Assembly (NCBI GenBank): GCA_003268905.1
Contig: QLTU01000001.1
Coordinates: forward strand, 301,904-365,903
DNA: 64,000 nucleotides
Reading direction: 5' to 3'
Source of the DNA: Acidovorax defluvii
Lineage (GTDB): Bacteria; Pseudomonadota; Gammaproteobacteria; Burkholderiales; Burkholderiaceae_C
A program made the translations under genes and the position numbers. Each line of letters begins with the position of its first letter. Within the stretch, counting starts at the first letter, position 1. This document shows positions 51,408-60,917 of the stretch, in pieces. Under the pieces are notes generated by a model. The model had not been told where the DNA came from and did not search any database. It saw nothing but the letters and a program-made list of their open reading frames with translations.

Positions 51408-51491
51408 GCAAACCTCTTTAAAAAATCAGTGGGAAGTGGCCTGCAGTCTAGAAGCCGCACACCGCCCCGCCAAGACCGCCACCGTGAATTG

Positions 51492-51513
51492 ATTGTTCAC
51501 CATGGTGAACAAT
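51492..51513. promoter_or_regulatory. Perfect 22-bp palindrome, probable LysR operator between mmsA and its regulator
   Basis: The half ATTGTTCACCA is followed directly by its exact complement. A further GTGAA upstream (from about 51484) makes a second partial dyad with the first half-site. The site lies before the preferred LysR start and about 85 bp before mmsA. It suits binding by the dimeric LysR protein, with autoregulation and control of mmsA. Confidence 0.6.
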
Positions 51514-51519
51514 AGCGCC

Positions 51520-52464
51520 ATGAAATCATCCACCCGCGCCACCCCCGAAACCCTGTGGTCCCACCTGCACTGGCTGGTGGTGCTGGGCGAGCAAGGCAGC
51601 TACACCGGCGCGGCGGCGCGCCTGGGCGTGAGCAAGGCCGCCATGAGCCAGCACATTGCCGAGCTGGAGCGCGCGGCAGGCGTTCCGCTGGTGAGGCGCA
51701 CCACGCGCAGCGTGGGCCTGACCGAGGCGGGCCGGCAACTGGTGGACGACACGCGCGGCGCCTTCGAGCGCATCGCCGAGAGTTTTGCCGGCGTGTGCGA
51801 CCGCGCCGGCGTGCCCCATGGCCGCCTGCGCGTGACCGCCCCCGTGGCACTGGCACGCCAGCAACTCGTGCCCCGGCTACCGGCCTTCTTGCGCGCCTAC
51901 CCGGAGGTGCGGCTGGAGCTGGACATGTCGGACAACCTGCGCTCGCTCACCCTCGAAGGCCTGGACCTGGCCATTCGCCACACCGCCGTGGCGCCCGACA
52001 CCCATGTGGCCTGGCCGCTGTGCACCACGCAATCCGTGCTGGTGGCCAACCGCGCCTACCTGCGCCGCACCGGCATACCCACGACCCCGGACGACCTGCG
52101 CCAGCACGACTGCCTGCACTACCCCCGCACCCAGGAGGCCCCGGCATGGACCTTCGAACCCATGGTGCCGGGGGCCTCCCCACGCCTGACCGTGCCCGTG
52201 ACCGGCCCGCTGGCCGCCAACAACAGCGAGGCCCTGCGCGATGCGGCGCTGGCGGGCCTGGGCATCGCCCTGGTGCCCGACTTCAGCGCGCAGGCGGCGC
52301 TGCAGGCGGGCAAGCTCGTCGAAGTGCTGCCGGATTGGCGGCCGGTCGGCACCTTCAGCGAGACCATCCATGCGATCCGCCCCTACTCGGCCCATGTGCC
52401 ACGCGCGGTGGCGGTTTTCGTGGAATGGCTGCGGGAAGCCTTTGCACCCGGTTTCAGGGCCTGA
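51520..52464 (+). CDS. LysR-family transcriptional regulator
   Basis: I start at the ATG at 51520 (MKSSTRATPETLWSHLHWL), giving 314 residues; the ATG at 51502 lies inside the palindrome and the TTG at 51493 at its edge. The winged helix shows GSYTGAAARLGVSKAAMSQHIAELERAAGVPLVRRTTRSVGLTEAGRQL. The effector domain follows with LAIRHTAVAPDTHVAWPLC. It is divergent from mmsA, the usual arrangement for a LysR regulator and its target. Confidence 0.9.
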   Translation: MKSSTRATPETLWSHLHWLVVLGEQGSYTGAAARLGVSKAAMSQHIAELERAAGVPLVRRTTRSVGLTEAGRQLVDDTRGAFERIAESFAGVCDRAGVPHGRLRVTAPVALARQQLVPRLPAFLRAYPEVRLELDMSDNLRSLTLEGLDLAIRHTAVAPDTHVAWPLCTTQSVLVANRAYLRRTGIPTTPDDLRQHDCLHYPRTQEAPAWTFEPMVPGASPRLTVPVTGPLAANNSEALRDAALAGLGIALVPDFSAQAALQAGKLVEVLPDWRPVGTFSETIHAIRPYSAHVPRAVAVFVEWLREAFAPGFRA

Positions 52465-52520
52465 CGCAATAATGGCTCGCCACTGCTTTGTGATTGACTG
52501 CCCCCATAGAAAACGCTGCC

Positions 52521-54041
52521 ATGTACCTCATCACCCCCCAGCAGCCCCACCCCCTGTTCAACACGGCAGCCACCCGGCGCCTGGAGCAGCAGGCCGCAGC
52601 AGCCCTGCCGCCGCACACCCTCATGCAGCGCGCCGGCCTGGCGGTGGCCCGGCTGGCGCAGGCGCTGGCGCCCCATGCGCGCACCGTGTGGATTGCCTGC
52701 GGCCGCGGCAACAATGGTGGCGACGGGCTGGAGGCAGCCATGCACCTGCAGCGCGATGGACGGCGGGTGGTGGTGACCTGGCTGGGCACCCCGGAGCACG
52801 CGCCCGCCGATGCCCGCCAGTCGTGGCAACGCGCACTGGACGCGGGCGTGACCTGGGCCGATGAAGCCCCCCCCGGCATGACCGCCGCAGACCTGTGCAT
52901 CGATGCCGTGCTGGGGATTGGCATCGCATCCACCGCCCCTGCGCGCGCGCCAGACCGCCGACTGCTGGCCGTGCTGGCGGCCTTGCAGCACAGCCCGGCC
53001 CCTGTGCTGGCCGTCGATCTGCCCTCGGGCCTGGATGCGGACACGGGCCAGTTCGCTGCAGGCTTTGCCTTGCCGACAGGGCCGATATCCAGGCAGCATC
53101 CAAAATCACGCCACACGCTCAGCCTGCTGACACTCAAACCCGGCCTGTTCACCGCCGCGGGGCGAGACGGAGCGGGCAACGTGTGGCTGGATGATCTGGG
53201 CGTCTGTCCCGAACCAGAGCCCCCCAGCGCATGGCTGGTCGGCCCCGCCCTGCCCGCGCAGCGCAGCCACGCCAGCCACAAGGGCAGCTACGGTGATGTG
53301 GCCATCGTGGGCGGCGAAGGCTTGGCGGCGCGGGGGCTGGGCATGACGGGCGCAGCGCTGCTCGCAGCCTCTGCCGCATTGCATGCCGGCGCGGGCCGGG
53401 TGCTGGTGGCCTTGCTCGACGATGGCCAGATGGCCATCGACATGGCGCAGCCCGAGTTGATGTTTCGCCGCTTTGACGCACTGGCGCTGGAACAGCTCAC
53501 GGTGGTGTGCGGCTGTGGCGGTGGCGAGGCCGTGCGCGCAGTGCTGCCCGCCGTGCTGGCACGGGCCGCCCGGCTGGTGCTGGACGCCGATGCGCTCAAC
53601 GCCTTGGCAGCCGATGCCGCGCTGCGCGCGGAGGTAGTGTCTCGCGCCGCGCGGGGGCTGCCTACGGTGCTGACACCCCACCCGCTCGAAGCGGCGCGGC
53701 TGCTGGGCGTGTCCGCCGTCGAGGTGCAGGCCGACCGGTTGAACGCGGCACAGCAGCTGGCAGAGCAGTTCGATTGCGTGACCGTGCTCAAGGGCTCTGG
53801 TACCGTGATCGCGGCACCGGGATACCCCCCAGCCGTCAACCCCACCGGCAACGCACGGCTCGCCACGGCTGGCACAGGCGACGTGCTGGCGGGCATGGTG
53901 GGCGCGCACCTGGCAGCGGGCGCCGAAGCGCAGCCTGCTGCATCACAAGCCGTGTACCAGCACGGTCTTGCCGCCGATCGCTGGCCTGCAGGCCGCCAGC
54001 TGACGGCCAGTGCCCTGGCGCGCCACATTACCCAAACTTAA
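52521..54041 (+). CDS. nnr: Bifunctional NAD(P)HX epimerase / ADP-dependent dehydratase
   Basis: The enzyme repairs hydrated NADH and NADPH. From the ATG at 52521 (MYLITPQQPHPLFN) it has 506 residues. The N-terminal YjeF epimerase domain carries CGRGNNGGDGLEAAMHL and VDLPSGLDADTG. The C-terminal kinase-like dehydratase domain carries HKGSYGDVAIVGG, LTPHPLEAARLLG, VLKGSGTVIAAP and ATAGTGDVLAGMVGAHLAAG. It starts 56 bp after the LysR gene. A copy of the interspersed repeat follows its stop. Confidence 0.92.
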   Translation: MYLITPQQPHPLFNTAATRRLEQQAAAALPPHTLMQRAGLAVARLAQALAPHARTVWIACGRGNNGGDGLEAAMHLQRDGRRVVVTWLGTPEHAPADARQSWQRALDAGVTWADEAPPGMTAADLCIDAVLGIGIASTAPARAPDRRLLAVLAALQHSPAPVLAVDLPSGLDADTGQFAAGFALPTGPISRQHPKSRHTLSLLTLKPGLFTAAGRDGAGNVWLDDLGVCPEPEPPSAWLVGPALPAQRSHASHKGSYGDVAIVGGEGLAARGLGMTGAALLAASAALHAGAGRVLVALLDDGQMAIDMAQPELMFRRFDALALEQLTVVCGCGGGEAVRAVLPAVLARAARLVLDADALNALAADAALRAEVVSRAARGLPTVLTPHPLEAARLLGVSAVEVQADRLNAAQQLAEQFDCVTVLKGSGTVIAAPGYPPAVNPTGNARLATAGTGDVLAGMVGAHLAAGAEAQPAASQAVYQHGLAADRWPAGRQLTASALARHITQT

Positions 54042-54046
54042 GCATG

Positions 54047-54102
54047 AAAATAGCCGCTAGCCCTTATTGGTAAAGCGCTAGCAGCTATTAATAATATAGC
54101 AA
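54047..54102 (-). repeat. Interspersed short repeat, copy 8 (intergenic, best copy)
   Basis: On the minus strand the order is TTGCTATATTATTAATAGC, TGCTAGCGCTTTACCAATAA, GGGCTAGCGGCTATTTT. The eight copies together suggest two adjacent hairpins: CTATTA-att-TAATAG and TAGCGCTT-tacca-AAGCGCTA, then GAGCCC and an A-run. This copy lies in the spacer between the NAD(P)HX gene and rnr. Confidence 0.8.
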
Positions 54103-54139
54103 TTCAAACACCGCCGCAGCGCGGTGGGCTACCTGGGGT

Positions 54140-56464
54140 TCAACTGCGGCGCGGCTTGCGGCTCTTGCTTTTGCCGGTGGTGCCGCTGGAGGCAGTCTTC
54201 TTGGCAGATGCCTTTGCCTTGCCGGGGGAGCGCGCAGCCTGCTCCCGGGTCATTGAGGCACGCTCGGTCGCCGACGGCTCAGGCGCCTGGGCACGCTTGC
54301 GGTCGCCGGAGCGCCCACCCGCCTTGCGTGCACCGGCGGACTCCGGCGCCACGCCCTTGTCCTTGAGCGCGCGGCCCACCAGCTCCTCGCCCTCTCGTAT
54401 CAGACGGAAGTCGATCTTGCGTCCATCCAGATCCACGCGGCTGACCTGCACGCGCACCCGGGTGCCAATCGAATACCGGATGCCCGTGCGTTCACCGCGC
54501 AGCTCCTGGCGTGCCTCGTCGAACTTGAAGTATTCGCCGCCCAGTTCGGTGATGTGCACCAGGCCTTCCACATACATCGCATCCAGCGTCACGAAGATGC
54601 CGAAACTGGTGGCCGCGCTGACCACGCCACCATATTCTTCGCCCAGGTGCTCGCGCATGTATTTGCACTTGAGCCAGGCCTCGACATCGCGGCTGGCCTC
54701 GTCGGCGCGGCGCTCGTTGGCGCTGCAGTGCAGGCCTGCGGCTTCCCAGGCCTGCGTATCGCGGCTGGGCGGCACCACATCCTTGCGCGGTTTGGTGCCC
54801 GGCGCTGCCACGCGGGCCGCCAGGCGCTTGGCCAGCTTGGCGTGCGCTTCGCCCGGCGTGGGCAACGAGGGCAGCTTGTATTTGCTCTTGCCCAGAATGG
54901 CCTTGATGACACGGTGCACCAGCAGGTCGGGGTAGCGCCGGATGGGGCTGGTGAAGTGCGTATAGGCATCGAATGCCAGGCCGAAGTGACCACTGTTGGC
55001 CGGCGTGTAGATGGCCTGCTGCATGGAGCGCAGCAGCATGGTGTGGATCTGCTGCGCGTCAGGCCGGTCTTTGGTGGCCTCGGCAATCGCCTGAAATTCT
55101 GACGGATGGGGGTTATCGCCAATCGTCATGCCCACCGCCATGGCCTTGAGGTAGCCGCGCAGAATTTCCTGTTTTTCGGGCGTGGGGCCTTCGTGCACAC
55201 GGAACAGGCCGGGCTGGCCGCCCTGCGCGATGAAATCGGCGCTGCACACATTGGCTGCCAGCATGGCTTCTTCAATGAGCTTGTGCGCATCGTTGCGGGT
55301 GCGCGGCACGATCTTTTCGATGCGGCCGTTTTCGTCGCAGACGATCTGCGTCTCGGTGGTTTCAAAATCTACCGCGCCGCGCGCCTGGCGTGCGATGAGC
55401 AGCGCGCGGTACACGTCGTGCAGGTTGAGCAGGTCCTTGACCCGGTCCTTGCGCTTGCTGGCCTCGGGGCCGCGCGTGTTGGCCAGGATCGCCGCCACCT
55501 CGGTGTAGGTGAAGCGTGCGTGGCTGAACATCACGGCCGGGTAGAACTGGTACGCGTGCACCTCGCCCTTGGCAGTCACCAGCATGTCGCAGACCATGCA
55601 CAGGCGCTCCACCTCGGGGTTCAGAGAACAGAGCCCGTTGCTGAGCTTCTCGGGCAGCATGGGGATCACGCGGCGCGGAAAGTAAACGCTGGTGGCGCGG
55701 TCGTAAGCGTCAATGTCGATGGCGCTGCCGGTCTCCACATAGTGGCTCACATCGGCAATGGCCACCAGCAGGCGCCAGCCCTTGCTGCGCCCCACCTTGG
55801 CAGGCTCGCAATAGACCGCGTCGTCGAAATCGCGGGCGTCTTCGCCGTCGATGGTGACCAGGGGCACGTCGGTCAGGTCCACACGGTGCCTCTTGTCCTG
55901 CGCGCGCACCTTGTCGGGCAGCTCTTTCGCTTGCGCCAGGCATTCGGCAGAGAACTCGTGCGGCACACCATATTTGCGCACCGCGATTTCAATCTCCATG
56001 CCCGGGTCGTCCACCTCGCCAAGCACCTCGGTGATGCGCCCCACGGGCTGACCAAACAGCGCGGGGGGCTCGGTCAACTCGACCACCACCACCTGCCCCG
56101 GCTTGGCCGCGCCGGTGGCCCCCTTGGGAATCAGCACATCCTGCCCATAACGCTTGTCTTCAGGAGCCACCAGCCAGACGCCGCTTTCCTGGAGCAATCG
56201 GCCGATCAGCGGCTGCGGCGGGCGCTCGATGATTTCCACCACGCGCCCCTCGGGACGGTCACGGCGGTCCTGGCGCACGATGCGCACACGCACACGGTCT
56301 TTGTGCAGCACGGCGCGCATCTCATTGGGGGGGATGAAAATGTCGCCTTGGCCATCGTCGCGAATGACAAATCCATGGCCATCACGGTGCCCCTGAACGC
56401 TGCCTTCAATCTCGTCGGACAGATGCGCAGCGGGTGCGTCGGGGGTGGTTTTTTTGATATACAA
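54140..56464 (-). CDS. rnr: Ribonuclease R
   Basis: RNase R is a processive 3'-5' exoribonuclease that degrades structured RNA. The open frame runs back to 56569 through the antisense of a tRNA gene. I therefore start at the TTG at 56464 (translated MYIKKTTPDAPAAHLSDEIEG), which has AGGAAAG just upstream, giving 774 residues. The cold-shock region (GSVQGHRDGHGFVIRDDGQGDIFIPP) is followed by the RNB catalytic domain with VTIDGEDARDFDDAVYC. The S1 domain begins near YGGVVSAATSFGIFVTLD. The C-terminal 70 residues are Lys/Arg-rich. The helix-turn-helix domain of E. coli RNase R is absent. Confidence 0.92.
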   Translation of the reverse strand: MYIKKTTPDAPAAHLSDEIEGSVQGHRDGHGFVIRDDGQGDIFIPPNEMRAVLHKDRVRVRIVRQDRRDRPEGRVVEIIERPPQPLIGRLLQESGVWLVAPEDKRYGQDVLIPKGATGAAKPGQVVVVELTEPPALFGQPVGRITEVLGEVDDPGMEIEIAVRKYGVPHEFSAECLAQAKELPDKVRAQDKRHRVDLTDVPLVTIDGEDARDFDDAVYCEPAKVGRSKGWRLLVAIADVSHYVETGSAIDIDAYDRATSVYFPRRVIPMLPEKLSNGLCSLNPEVERLCMVCDMLVTAKGEVHAYQFYPAVMFSHARFTYTEVAAILANTRGPEASKRKDRVKDLLNLHDVYRALLIARQARGAVDFETTETQIVCDENGRIEKIVPRTRNDAHKLIEEAMLAANVCSADFIAQGGQPGLFRVHEGPTPEKQEILRGYLKAMAVGMTIGDNPHPSEFQAIAEATKDRPDAQQIHTMLLRSMQQAIYTPANSGHFGLAFDAYTHFTSPIRRYPDLLVHRVIKAILGKSKYKLPSLPTPGEAHAKLAKRLAARVAAPGTKPRKDVVPPSRDTQAWEAAGLHCSANERRADEASRDVEAWLKCKYMREHLGEEYGGVVSAATSFGIFVTLDAMYVEGLVHITELGGEYFKFDEARQELRGERTGIRYSIGTRVRVQVSRVDLDGRKIDFRLIREGEELVGRALKDKGVAPESAGARKAGGRSGDRKRAQAPEPSATERASMTREQAARSPGKAKASAKKTASSGTTGKSKSRKPRRS

Positions 56465-56465
56465 T
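56460..56465 (+). promoter_or_regulatory. -10 element of the first tRNA-Leu gene
   Basis: TACAAT, a 5-of-6 match, lies 18 bp before the mature tRNA 5' end. It overlaps the TTG start codon of rnr on the opposite strand. Confidence 0.45.
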
Positions 56466-56483
56466 CTTAGACTTTCCTGAAAT

Positions 56484-56568
<85 letters not shown>

Positions 56569-56605
56569 AGTTTAACGAGAACCGAAGACTGTTTTCAAAC
56601 TATTC

Positions 56606-56635
56606 AAGCCGCTGTATACACAGCGGCTTTTTTAT
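56606..56635 (+). terminator. Terminator after tRNA-Leu copy 1
   Basis: AAGCCGCTGT, a 4-nt loop and the full complement are followed by TTTTT. It separates the two tRNA genes into independent units. Confidence 0.88.
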
Positions 56636-56733
56636 TTTCCGCAGCCGAAATGCAGCTCCATACATCGCCTGGTGAGACGCAAGGCGAAATACAAAAAACT
56701 TCGCGCCAAGGCCTGCAGCTTCACAAAGATGCT

Positions 56734-56739
56734 CTATAA
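56734..56739 (+). promoter_or_regulatory. -10 element of the second tRNA-Leu gene
   Basis: A perfect TATAAT lies about 20 bp before the mature 5' end. The best -35 match is weak (CTGCAG). The last 12 bases before each tRNA (CTTTCCTGAAAT) are the same, a trace of duplication. Confidence 0.6.
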
Positions 56740-56758
56740 TTTAATTCTTTCCTGAAAT

Positions 56759-56843
<85 letters not shown>

Positions 56844-56850
56844 AAACACC

Positions 56851-56882
56851 AAAAAACCCGTTGCAATTGCAACGGGTTTTTT
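56851..56882. terminator. Terminator after tRNA-Leu copy 2
   Basis: A perfect 32-bp inverted repeat: AAAAAACCCGTTGCAA followed directly by its complement, ending in six T residues. It can act on both strands and also faces the convergent acetyltransferase gene. Confidence 0.88.
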
Positions 56883-56934
56883 CGTTTCTGTTCTGCAAAA
56901 GCGGCCAGCCCATTGCCATTCACAGCGCAAGAAC

Positions 56935-57381
56935 TCACAGGTCGGGAATCAGACGCTTGCCCAGACTGAAGGCATCGTCCCTGGCATAACCCAGCTTTTC
57001 ATAGAACGCCATCACCTGCACATTGGTGGTGCGCACCAGCACATTGATCTTGGGGCAACCCATGGCCAGCAACTCCTGCTCCACCCGCGCCATGAGACTG
57101 CGGCCAATGGCAAGCCGCTGCCGCCCTGGCGCCACAGCCAGGTAATACACCGAGCCGCGATGGCCGTCATACCCGGCCATCGCGGTTCCGACGAGCTCAG
57201 TTGCCCCACCCCGCCCCTGGACCAGTGCCACCAGAAAAAGCCCGGGCTGCACGGCCTGCTTGCGCGCAATATCTTTGCGGGGATCATTCCACGGGCGCAG
57301 CAGGCCGCAGTCGCGCCAGAGAGCCACCACAGCCTCCTCATCCCCCGCTTCAAAGGGACGTATCTGCAATGCGGCGGTCAC
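56935..57381 (-). CDS. ypeA: YpeA-like GNAT acetyltransferase
   Basis: The 148-residue protein is close to E. coli YpeA: LWRDCGLLRPWNDPRKDIARK, GTAMAGYDGHRGSVYYLAVAP, MGCPKINVLVRTTN and FYEKLGYARDDAFSLGKRLI all match that family. It is a single GNAT domain; QRLAIGRSLM is the acetyl-CoA binding region, here slightly divergent from the usual RGxG. The substrate of the family is unknown. It starts 4 bp after the stop of the DUF349 gene and is probably co-transcribed with it. Confidence 0.85.
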   Translation of the reverse strand: MTAALQIRPFEAGDEEAVVALWRDCGLLRPWNDPRKDIARKQAVQPGLFLVALVQGRGGATELVGTAMAGYDGHRGSVYYLAVAPGRQRLAIGRSLMARVEQELLAMGCPKINVLVRTTNVQVMAFYEKLGYARDDAFSLGKRLIPDL

Positions 57382-57385
57382 GCGG

Positions 57386-60103
57386 TCACTTGCGCAGCAG
57401 TGTTTTCAGTACGTTCTGCAGACGGCGCGCACTGGCAGGATCGCTGGCACTGGCCAGCACACGCGCAGCATCTTGCCCCCAGGTCTGGGCGGGAGCAGGA
57501 TCGTTGCGGCGCGTGAGCAACTGCAGTTGCAACATGCGACGGGCGGCGATGTGTTCTGCAGGGGTCGGCGCTTCGGCCGCTATTTCCAGCCGCAGCAAGG
57601 CTTCAGCGGCGTCGCCCGCTACAGGAGCAGAAAGCGCCTGCGACCATGCACCACGCACGGCAGCCGTTACCCGACCACCCAGTTCCTGCGTGCCTGGCAC
57701 CAGCGCCGCGTCGCGCTTTTCCCACGCTGTCAGCAGTTGCGTCAGCGCTTCACCGTGGGCCTGCGCCGCCAGCTTCTTGAGCGCGAGCTGTGCCTGTTCC
57801 ATGGCGTCGCGCTGGGCACGGAAAGCCGTGTCACCCAGGCGCGGTCCGCGGTCTTCGTAAGCGGGACGATCACCGAAGCGGCCGCCACGGTCATTGCGAT
57901 CACCAAAATGGCCGTCCGCACGCGGGCCACGGCCTGCATCGCGATCACCACGGCCATCGCGGCGATCGCCGGGGCGCCCGCCGCGACCTGGCGCTGCGGG
58001 TGCATCTTTCTTCATGCCTGGGCGGTCATCGCCACGCACCGCTACCACCGGACGCGCAGCCGGCTTGGGCGCAACAGGGACGGGAGCAGGAGCTTCTTCG
58101 GAACCTTCCGAGGAAGCATCAGGCGCTACATTTTCAGGAGCATCAATCGCTGCTGGATTGTTCGCTTGAAGCTGATTTGGCTCGTTGCTCTGTGCCGACG
58201 CCACAGCCTGTGCCGCCTGCGCCTGCGCCTGCCCGTGCAGTGCGGCCTCCAGTGCCTGCATGGCCGAGCGAATTTGCTGCACATCGCCGCTGGCATTGGC
58301 CGCTTCCAGCGCCTTGGAGGCCTCCAGCACCACCCGATCACGCGCACTCAGTTCAGTCACAGCCTTTTCGCGGTCTGCCGATTTGCGGTTAAAGGCTTCG
58401 TCAATCGGCTTGCGGAAGGCATCCCACAGCTTTTGCTCATGCTTGCGGTCCAATGGCACGGTCTGGGCTTCGGCCTGCCAGCGCTGCTGCAAGGCTTTGA
58501 CGGCATCAATGCGCAGCGTGGGAGCAGCGCCCAGTGCCACCGCTTCATCAATCATGGCGTGGCGACGGGCAAGGCTCTCTTTTTGTGCGTTCTCCAGCGG
58601 TGCGGCGGCAGCGGCAATGGTCTGCTTCCAAAGCGGCTGCAGTTCGGCAAAGATCTTTTCGCCGACATGACCGCCTTCACGCCAACGGTCGCCAAACTGG
58701 TGCAGTGCGCGGTTGATGGCCTTCCAGTCACCAGAGGCGGCATGCTCTTGCGCCCAGGCCTTGACCTCCTCGATCAGGGCCATGCGCTGGGCCTTGTGCT
58801 CGGCAGCTTCGGTGCGGATCTTTTCGAGCCAGGCTTCCACCACCTTGTGCGCGGCATTGCACGCCTCATCAAACTTTTTCCACAAGCCGTGGTTGGCTGC
58901 GCCGCCCTGATCCGACTGCTTCCACTGTTCGCGCAACTGGCGCAGTGACTCCTGCATCTTGCGGCCACCCAACGCCTGACCGTCAGGACGATGCAGCAGG
59001 GCTTCTGCCTTGGCCACCAAGTCTTCACGGACCTGGTCTGCACTCCAGCGCTGCCAGCCTTCCAGCTCACCCGCAGCCACCAGGGCAGCGTGCACCTGGT
59101 GCTCCAGAGCGGAGTCAATGTGCTTGCCATGGACCTTCAGCACGGCGCGCAGTGCCGCAGCAGCGCCCGCACTGGCCTTGCCATGCCCTTCGGCGGTTTC
59201 CTTTTCCAGCGTTGCCAGGGCTTCGCGCACGACTTGCACGGCCTTTTCAACCACCTCAGGTGCGACCTTGGGCTTGACCACTCGGGCGGGCTTGGCAGCG
59301 ACTGCGGCAGCCGCCTCAGTTGGCAGACCGCGCGCAACACGCAATTCATCGGCCCACACGGGTACGGGCGGCAATGGGGCAGCCGCGTCCTCGGCAGCCG
59401 CAGCGGCTTGCGCCACTGCAGGCTGGAAGGCGTCCCACACCACAAGCAACTGTGTGCGCGAGGCCTCCAGCAGTGGCGGAAAGCGCGCCTCCACGCTGAC
59501 CCAGCTGGCGTCTCCGGTCAACTCCTGGGCTTGCTCCTGCCAGCGCACAACGTCGGCACGCAGCAATTCCAACGCAGCATGCGCATCTTTCCAGGACTTG
59601 GTGGAGAGCACCTCGATGCGTTGGGCCAACAGCACGGCGGCTTCTCGCTGCACCTGCACACGGTGCTGCAGGTCTTCGATCACCTTCACGCGATCGGCGA
59701 CCTGCACCTTGAGCAGCGAAAGAGGTTCGCGCGAAAGGGGCGCGCCCGCCTTGGCCGCATCGCGCTGCCACGCCAAGGCGTCGGCAATGTTGAGCTTGGG
59801 AGCCGCCAGCAATGCCTGGGCTTTCTCGGCCCACTCGGCCGCAATGGCCTCCTGTCCTTTAGCGCGGCGGATTTCATCCAGCCGTTCGCGTACCGCGCGT
59901 GCAGCCCCCTTGTCGCGCCCGCTCAGTTCCTTGAAAACCTCTTGCAGTTGCTCGGGCGCCGGCTGGGTGGCGAGCCAGTCACGGATGCGGGAAGCCCGCT
60001 CACTTGACGTGGCGGCCGAGAAAGCGCCACCAGTCAGCGCATCCAGGGGATGCGACTCTTGGGTTTTGGCCGGGGCCGGATTCACTTCAGGTACGTCGGA
60101 CAT
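57386..60103 (-). CDS. Large DUF349-domain protein
   Basis: The start at 60103 (MSDVPEVNPAPAKTQESHPLDAL) gives 905 residues; the frame further upstream has no family features. The protein is mostly helical and Ala/Gln/Glu-rich. It has several DUF349-type repeats, recognisable by WKAINRALHQFGDRWREGGHVGEKIFAELQPLW and TLRIDAVKALQQRWQAEAQTVPLDRKHEQKLWDAFRKPID. Between about residues 715 and 800 a charged Arg/Gly/Asp-rich linker (RRDGRGDRDAGRGPR and similar) precedes a final helical domain. The function of DUF349 proteins is unknown; the linker resembles RNA-binding RGD/RGG tracts. No membrane segment is seen. Confidence 0.8.
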   Translation of the reverse strand: MSDVPEVNPAPAKTQESHPLDALTGGAFSAATSSERASRIRDWLATQPAPEQLQEVFKELSGRDKGAARAVRERLDEIRRAKGQEAIAAEWAEKAQALLAAPKLNIADALAWQRDAAKAGAPLSREPLSLLKVQVADRVKVIEDLQHRVQVQREAAVLLAQRIEVLSTKSWKDAHAALELLRADVVRWQEQAQELTGDASWVSVEARFPPLLEASRTQLLVVWDAFQPAVAQAAAAAEDAAAPLPPVPVWADELRVARGLPTEAAAAVAAKPARVVKPKVAPEVVEKAVQVVREALATLEKETAEGHGKASAGAAAALRAVLKVHGKHIDSALEHQVHAALVAAGELEGWQRWSADQVREDLVAKAEALLHRPDGQALGGRKMQESLRQLREQWKQSDQGGAANHGLWKKFDEACNAAHKVVEAWLEKIRTEAAEHKAQRMALIEEVKAWAQEHAASGDWKAINRALHQFGDRWREGGHVGEKIFAELQPLWKQTIAAAAAPLENAQKESLARRHAMIDEAVALGAAPTLRIDAVKALQQRWQAEAQTVPLDRKHEQKLWDAFRKPIDEAFNRKSADREKAVTELSARDRVVLEASKALEAANASGDVQQIRSAMQALEAALHGQAQAQAAQAVASAQSNEPNQLQANNPAAIDAPENVAPDASSEGSEEAPAPVPVAPKPAARPVVAVRGDDRPGMKKDAPAAPGRGGRPGDRRDGRGDRDAGRGPRADGHFGDRNDRGGRFGDRPAYEDRGPRLGDTAFRAQRDAMEQAQLALKKLAAQAHGEALTQLLTAWEKRDAALVPGTQELGGRVTAAVRGAWSQALSAPVAGDAAEALLRLEIAAEAPTPAEHIAARRMLQLQLLTRRNDPAPAQTWGQDAARVLASASDPASARRLQNVLKTLLRK

Positions 60104-60881
60104 TTTGCTGCGAGAAAAAAAAAAGAAACATGGATCCAATGAATGAGAGGATCGGACAAGCCACTTGGGGGAAAGCTGGACGCTGCGGCCACATGCGTGA
60201 GCGCTTGCGAGCGGGAGTGCCATTTTCACCGGGTTCCAGCAAAAGACCACGCCATGGCGTCGGGCCACGCATCAAGAAATGATCTGGCGCAAGCTGGTCA
60301 GATCGACTGACACGGGCAGGTCGGTTGATGAAATCCACTCTCCCGGCGCAACGAGGCCAGCCATGGAGAACCCCCCCATTATCCCTATATATATGCAACC
60401 GGCGAACTGCCCCCCGCAACCGGCCAAAACACAGACACAACACCCGGCATGGATGCACCAACAAGAAAGCCCGGTTGACAGACCTCATGGCCTGCCCACC
60501 GGGCTTGACGGCTGACGCAACGGTCTTTGCCATCGGTTCGCAATCTGGAGTTGAAAGTCCACATTGCGAGGAGACAAGGTATTGCCTCCAAGGTTTGCCA
60601 TAAAAGCTGCATCTGCTGCGCCTGGGCACTGCATGCCTTCAGCGGGAGACTTTGCTTTGTCTGGCGATGCCTGAAATCGACAGGCAACGCAACCTTACCA
60701 AACTCACTGGCCCAACTCAGTTTGCATTCTCAATGGCTCACAAGACCGCGATTGAAATTGACACACAGGGGTCACAGAACAAGCGCTCCCAAGCCAGCCG
60801 AGATTGCAAGAATAGGCGCTTTACTGAGGTTTTTTACAGCTTTATCATAACAATTATGTATTTTGAATAACTTTGTTAGTA

Positions 60882-60911
60882 TTGACTTGGCATTAAGTGA
60901 CCTCCTAGAAT
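60882..60911 (+). promoter_or_regulatory. Sigma-70 promoter of the lytic transglycosylase gene
   Basis: TTGACT and TAGAAT (5 of 6 each) are 18 bp apart, in an AT-rich context. The predicted transcript has a leader of about 178 nt before the ATG at 61096. Confidence 0.7.
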
Positions 60912-60917
60912 CCGCCA

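Noticed and set aside
49332..51515. A 727-codon plus-strand frame opposite mmsA
   Set aside because: It overlaps two well-supported genes and is a shadow of mmsA codons.
60652..60870. A 72-codon plus-strand frame in the long non-coding stretch
   Set aside because: It has no ribosome-binding site, no recognisable motif and runs into the AT-rich promoter region.
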